The notes below the pieces were generated by a model, which saw nothing but the letters and a program-made list of their open reading frames with translations, was not told the origin of the DNA and made no database searches. Source: Flavobacterium sp. 245 (GTDB lineage Bacteria; Bacteroidota; Bacteroidia; Flavobacteriales; Flavobacteriaceae). From it: 64,000 nt of DNA. Location: positions 310,001 through 374,000 of the forward strand of contig NZ_SNXB01000004.1 in NCBI RefSeq assembly GCF_004362055.1, given 5' to 3'. Below, in pieces: positions 61,554-64,000 of the stretch (position 1 is its first letter; every line of letters starts with the position of its first letter). Made by a program: the position numbers and the translations under genes.

Positions 61554-62480
61554 ATGAAAAAAACTGTTCTTTTTCTATTTTTATGGATGATTTCCATTTC
61601 TAAAATCAATGCACAAGCAGATACACTCGCTGCTTTTTATGACAAGATTGAAAAATCTTTTACTTATGAATCTGGAAAAATTAAACTTCCTGAAGGCGAC
61701 GGAACTTTAAATGTTCCTAAAGGATTTAAATTCCTAAACGGCAAACAAACTCAAGATGTTTTAAGCAACTTATGGGGAAATCCAGAGGACAAAACAATAC
61801 TTGGTTCCCTTGTTCCTGACGGAAAAGGACTTACACACGCGGACAGCTGGATGTTTGTAATAAGCTATCAAGGAGATGGCTATGTAAAAGACGACGATGC
61901 GGGCGAAATTGATTATGATGATCTTCTGAAAACTATGAAAGAAGACGTTGCAACTGAAAATGCCGAAAGAAAAAAAGGCGGCTATCCAGAAGTTCAATTA
62001 ATTGGGTGGGCATCAAAACCTTATTATGACAATACTTTAAAGGTGCTTCACTGGGCAAAAGAGTTGCAGTTTGGTCAAGATAAAGAGCATACTCTTAACT
62101 ACGATTTAAGAGTCTTGGGAAGAAAAGGAATGTACAATATTTCTGCCGTAGCAGGAGTTAACCAGCTTGCGGAAGTAAAAGCAAGTATTCCGGGAATTAT
62201 TCAAAGTGTTGAATTTAATGACGGAAACAAATACCTAGATTTTGATGCCGACACAGACACTGTTGCTGCCTGGACAATTGGCGGTTTAGTTGCGGGAAAA
62301 GTACTGGCTAAAGTTGGTTTCTTTGCTATTGTGGCAAAATTCGCAAAAGTAATTGTGATTGGAATTGTAGCCGCTTTTGCAGCTGTAAAGAAATTCTTTT
62401 TTGGAAGCAAAGATCAAGTTGCAAGAAAACCTGAAGAAGAAACAGCTCTTTTAGAAGAAAACAATTCTACTGAGGAATAG
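61554..62480 (+). CDS. DUF2167 membrane-anchored protein
   Basis: This 308-aa protein has a signal peptide (1-23), a mostly beta extracytoplasmic domain containing 'GDGTLNVPKGFKFLNGKQTQDVLSNLWGNPED' and 'ADSWMFVISYQGDGYVKDDDA' (the DUF2167 core), and a C-terminal membrane segment pair (~238-280: 'VAAWTIGGLVAGKVLAKVGFFAIVAKFAKVIVIGIVAAFAAVKKFFF') with a short basic-then-acidic tail. DUF2167 proteins are conserved, uncharacterised membrane-anchored proteins. It follows the phosphodiesterase gene by 36 bp, so the two are probably co-transcribed. Confidence 0.88.
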   Translation: MKKTVLFLFLWMISISKINAQADTLAAFYDKIEKSFTYESGKIKLPEGDGTLNVPKGFKFLNGKQTQDVLSNLWGNPEDKTILGSLVPDGKGLTHADSWMFVISYQGDGYVKDDDAGEIDYDDLLKTMKEDVATENAERKKGGYPEVQLIGWASKPYYDNTLKVLHWAKELQFGQDKEHTLNYDLRVLGRKGMYNISAVAGVNQLAEVKASIPGIIQSVEFNDGNKYLDFDADTDTVAAWTIGGLVAGKVLAKVGFFAIVAKFAKVIVIGIVAAFAAVKKFFFGSKDQVARKPEEETALLEENNSTEE

Positions 62481-62488
62481 TTTTTTTT

Positions 62489-62570
62489 GCCACGAATTCC
62501 ACAAATTTTCACGAATTAATTCTTTTGTATTATTAAAAAAAAATTAGTGGAAATTTGTGAAATTCGTGGC
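62489..62570. repeat. GCCACGAATT/AATTCGTGGC inverted repeat
   Basis: 24-bp arms (62489-62512, 62547-62570) with two mismatches. Left GCCACGAATTCC..., right ...GAAATTCGTGGC. It lies after DUF2167 and can act as a terminator. Confidence 0.8.
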
Positions 62571-62586
62571 TAACTTTTTTCATAAA

Positions 62587-62613
62587 CCTACAAGGTTTTA
62601 AAAACCTTGCAGG
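62587..62613. repeat. CCTACAAGGTTTT dispersed repeat copy
   Basis: The dyad CCTACAAGGTTTT / AAAACCTTGCAGG shares its core with the 26-bp inverted repeat at 46520-46599. Confidence 0.7.
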
Positions 62614-62620
62614 AACTCAT

Positions 62621-62657
62621 ATACCTTTGTACCTTTGCTTCTTTGCAACTTTGAGCC
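62621..62657. repeat. ACCTTTGTACCTTTGC dispersed repeat copy
   Basis: Reverse complement of the 52739-52774 repeat, just upstream of the SpoU methyltransferase gene. Confidence 0.6.
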
Positions 62658-62665
62658 TTAAAAAA

Positions 62666-63457
62666 ATGAAACAAATCACTTCAGTACAAAATCCGTTTAT
62701 AAAATCACTTGTTTTACTTCAGGAAAAATCCAAAGCAAGAAAACAGACCGGAACATTTTTAATTGAAGGACAACGTGAAATTTCATTAGCCATAAAAGGC
62801 GGTTACGAAATTGAAACGGTTTTGTTTTTACCCGAATTAATTTCTGAAAAAGAAATAAACAAACTGATTCAGAATCCGTTTCAAATCATCGAAATTAATA
62901 AAGAAGTTTATCAAAAACTGGCTTATCGTGATACTACCGAAGGTATTTTGGCTATAGCCAAAACCAAATCGCTGAAATTATCTGATTTGAAATTATCTGA
63001 AAATCCATTAATTCTTGTTGTTGAATCTTTGGAAAAACCAGGGAATATTGGCGCTGTTTTACGTACTGCTGATGCGGCTAATCTAGATGCTGTTTTAATC
63101 GCTAATCCAAAAAGTGATTTATACAACCCGAATATCGTGCGTTCAAGCGTTGGCTGTCTTTTTACCAACCAAATTGCAACTGGAACATCAGAAGAAATTA
63201 TTGCTTTTTTAAAAGAAAAAAAGATCAATTTTTACAGCGCAACTTTACAAAATTCAACTTCCTATCATACACAAAATTTTACCGCTCCAACGGCTTTAGT
63301 TGTAGGAACTGAAGCGACAGGCCTAACACAGCAATGGCGTGACGAAGCAACTCAAAACATCATTATCCCAATGCAGGGCGAAATTGATAGCATGAACGTT
63401 TCGGTTGCGGCTGCCATTTTAATTTTCGAGGCAAAACGCCAAAGAGGATTTAATTAA
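62666..63457 (+). CDS. SpoU/TrmH-family rRNA or tRNA 2'-O-methyltransferase
   Basis: I start at ATG 62666 (263 aa, 'MKQITSVQNPFIKSLVLLQE'); an upstream TTG in frame at 62627 reads through a repeat. The N-terminal ~95 residues are the substrate-binding domain ('GTFLIEGQREISLAIKGGYEIETVLF'). The SPOUT domain has motif 1 'EKPGNIGAVLRTADAANLDAVLIA', motif 2 'VVGTEATGLTQQWRD' and motif 3 'IPMQGEIDSMNVSVAAAILIFEA', forming the knotted SAM site. It methylates a ribose in rRNA or tRNA; the exact base is not determinable. Confidence 0.93.
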   Translation: MKQITSVQNPFIKSLVLLQEKSKARKQTGTFLIEGQREISLAIKGGYEIETVLFLPELISEKEINKLIQNPFQIIEINKEVYQKLAYRDTTEGILAIAKTKSLKLSDLKLSENPLILVVESLEKPGNIGAVLRTADAANLDAVLIANPKSDLYNPNIVRSSVGCLFTNQIATGTSEEIIAFLKEKKINFYSATLQNSTSYHTQNFTAPTALVVGTEATGLTQQWRDEATQNIIIPMQGEIDSMNVSVAAAILIFEAKRQRGFN

Positions 63458-63473
63458 TTATAAATTAAAAACT

Positions 63474-64000
63474 ATGAATTTTAAACTATCACTTTTAGCA
63501 TTATTTTTCTGTTTTTCCCTTTCTGCTCAAATCACTAATCAGGAAGTTGATGAATTGGTAAACAGAACTATTAAAACTTTTGATGTTCCAGGAATAGCAG
63601 TTGCGATTGTAAAAGATGGAAAAGTAGTTCTGGCAAAAGGTTATGGCGTAAAATCAACTCTAACACAGCAAAAAGTAGATGCCAATACACTTTTCGGAAT
63701 TGCATCAAATAGCAAAGCATTTACCTCTGCAGCTTTAGCAATGTTGGTTGACGAAGGTAAAATTAAATGGGACGACAAAGTCATTAAATACCTTCCGGAT
63801 TTTAAAATGTATGATGATTATGTAACGCGTGAATTCACCATTCGCGATTTGCTGACACATAGAAGCGGACTTGGACTTGGTGCAGGAGATTTAATGATCT
63901 GGCCTGACGGAAGTGATTTTAAAGCAACAGATATTATTCATAATCTACGTTATTTAAAACCTGTTTCTAGCTTTAGAACAAAATATGATTATGACAATTT
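63474..64000 (+). CDS. Serine hydrolase (beta-lactamase/DD-peptidase fold), runs off window end
   Basis: The ORF opens at ATG 63474, 16 bp after the methyltransferase stop, and stays open to the window end (175 codons). A signal peptide (1-19, 'MNFKLSLLALFFCFSLSAQ') precedes a class C beta-lactamase-like domain: 'TFDVPGIAVAIVKDGKVVLAKGYGVKS', the catalytic S78-x-x-K81 in 'IASNSKAFTSAALAML', then 'FTIRDLLTHRSGLGLGAGD'. The Y-x-N motif candidate is 'KYDYDN' at the very edge. Members hydrolyse peptides or amides in the periplasm, and most are not resistance enzymes. The 3' part is outside the window. Confidence 0.9.
   Translation, partial: MNFKLSLLALFFCFSLSAQITNQEVDELVNRTIKTFDVPGIAVAIVKDGKVVLAKGYGVKSTLTQQKVDANTLFGIASNSKAFTSAALAMLVDEGKIKWDDKVIKYLPDFKMYDDYVTREFTIRDLLTHRSGLGLGAGDLMIWPDGSDFKATDIIHNLRYLKPVSSFRTKYDYDN

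Overview
The window comes from an AT-rich Bacteroidota chromosome, most likely Flavobacterium or a close relative. The evidence is a type IX secretion trio (type B sorting domain, PorP/SprF-like, OmpA-like), a fused SecDF, Bacteroidota-type promoters (TTTG, about 19 bp, TAnnTTTG), plug-containing TonB-dependent receptors with DUF4198 and PepSY partners, and many short dispersed intergenic repeats. No rRNA, tRNA, IS element, prophage or CRISPR array was seen. Most of the window is ordinary chromosome. The accessory parts are the polysaccharide genes at 45.6-52.1 kb and the repeat-rich spacers.

Layout. 1-5.6 kb: iron/siderophore uptake, with the tail of a TonB receptor, a short PepSY protein, a DUF4198 protein and a complete TonB siderophore receptor. 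5.7-11 kb: an amino-acid permease, valS, a DUF1573 protein and a lipoprotein. 11.1-16.9 kb: the type IX trio, transcribed leftward as adhesin-like cargo, then SprF-like, then OmpA-like. 17-24 kb: a retropepsin/PDZ protein, an aminotransferase, folE, a four-helix-bundle gene between repeats, cysS, yidD and lgt. 24.4-33.7 kb: secDF, mdh, gyrB and an M16 protease. 33.9-37.5 kb: two asparagine synthetase genes in tandem, one of which has lost its glutaminase residues. 37.9-44.4 kb: a GreA-like protein, a plugless TonB-type barrel, a PhzF protein and a large TPR protein. 44.4-45 kb: a 79-bp tandem repeat with inverted copies. 45-52.1 kb: ftsE, glycosyltransferases, an FdtA-like isomerase and a deletion scar that joins a truncated FdtB-like aminotransferase to a beheaded acyltransferase. 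52.1-60.2 kb: a TRIC channel protein, a secreted unknown, then RDD diverging from SpoIIM-DUF4129-DUF4350-MoxR-DUF58. 60.4-64 kb: a phosphodiesterase-like enzyme, a DUF2167 protein, a SpoU methyltransferase and the start of a serine hydrolase.

The strongest leads are three. The AsnB paralogue at 33.9-35.5 kb has Cys2 to Ser, the conserved glutaminase Arg to Ser and the oxyanion Asn to Asp, but keeps its synthetase domain. The FdtB/acyltransferase junction at about 50.97 kb indicates loss of a surface-sugar pathway while its isomerase gene survives. The third is the set of structured intergenic repeats, especially the 79-bp array upstream of ftsE and a perfect 26-bp inverted repeat that supplies the stop codon of a glycosyltransferase.
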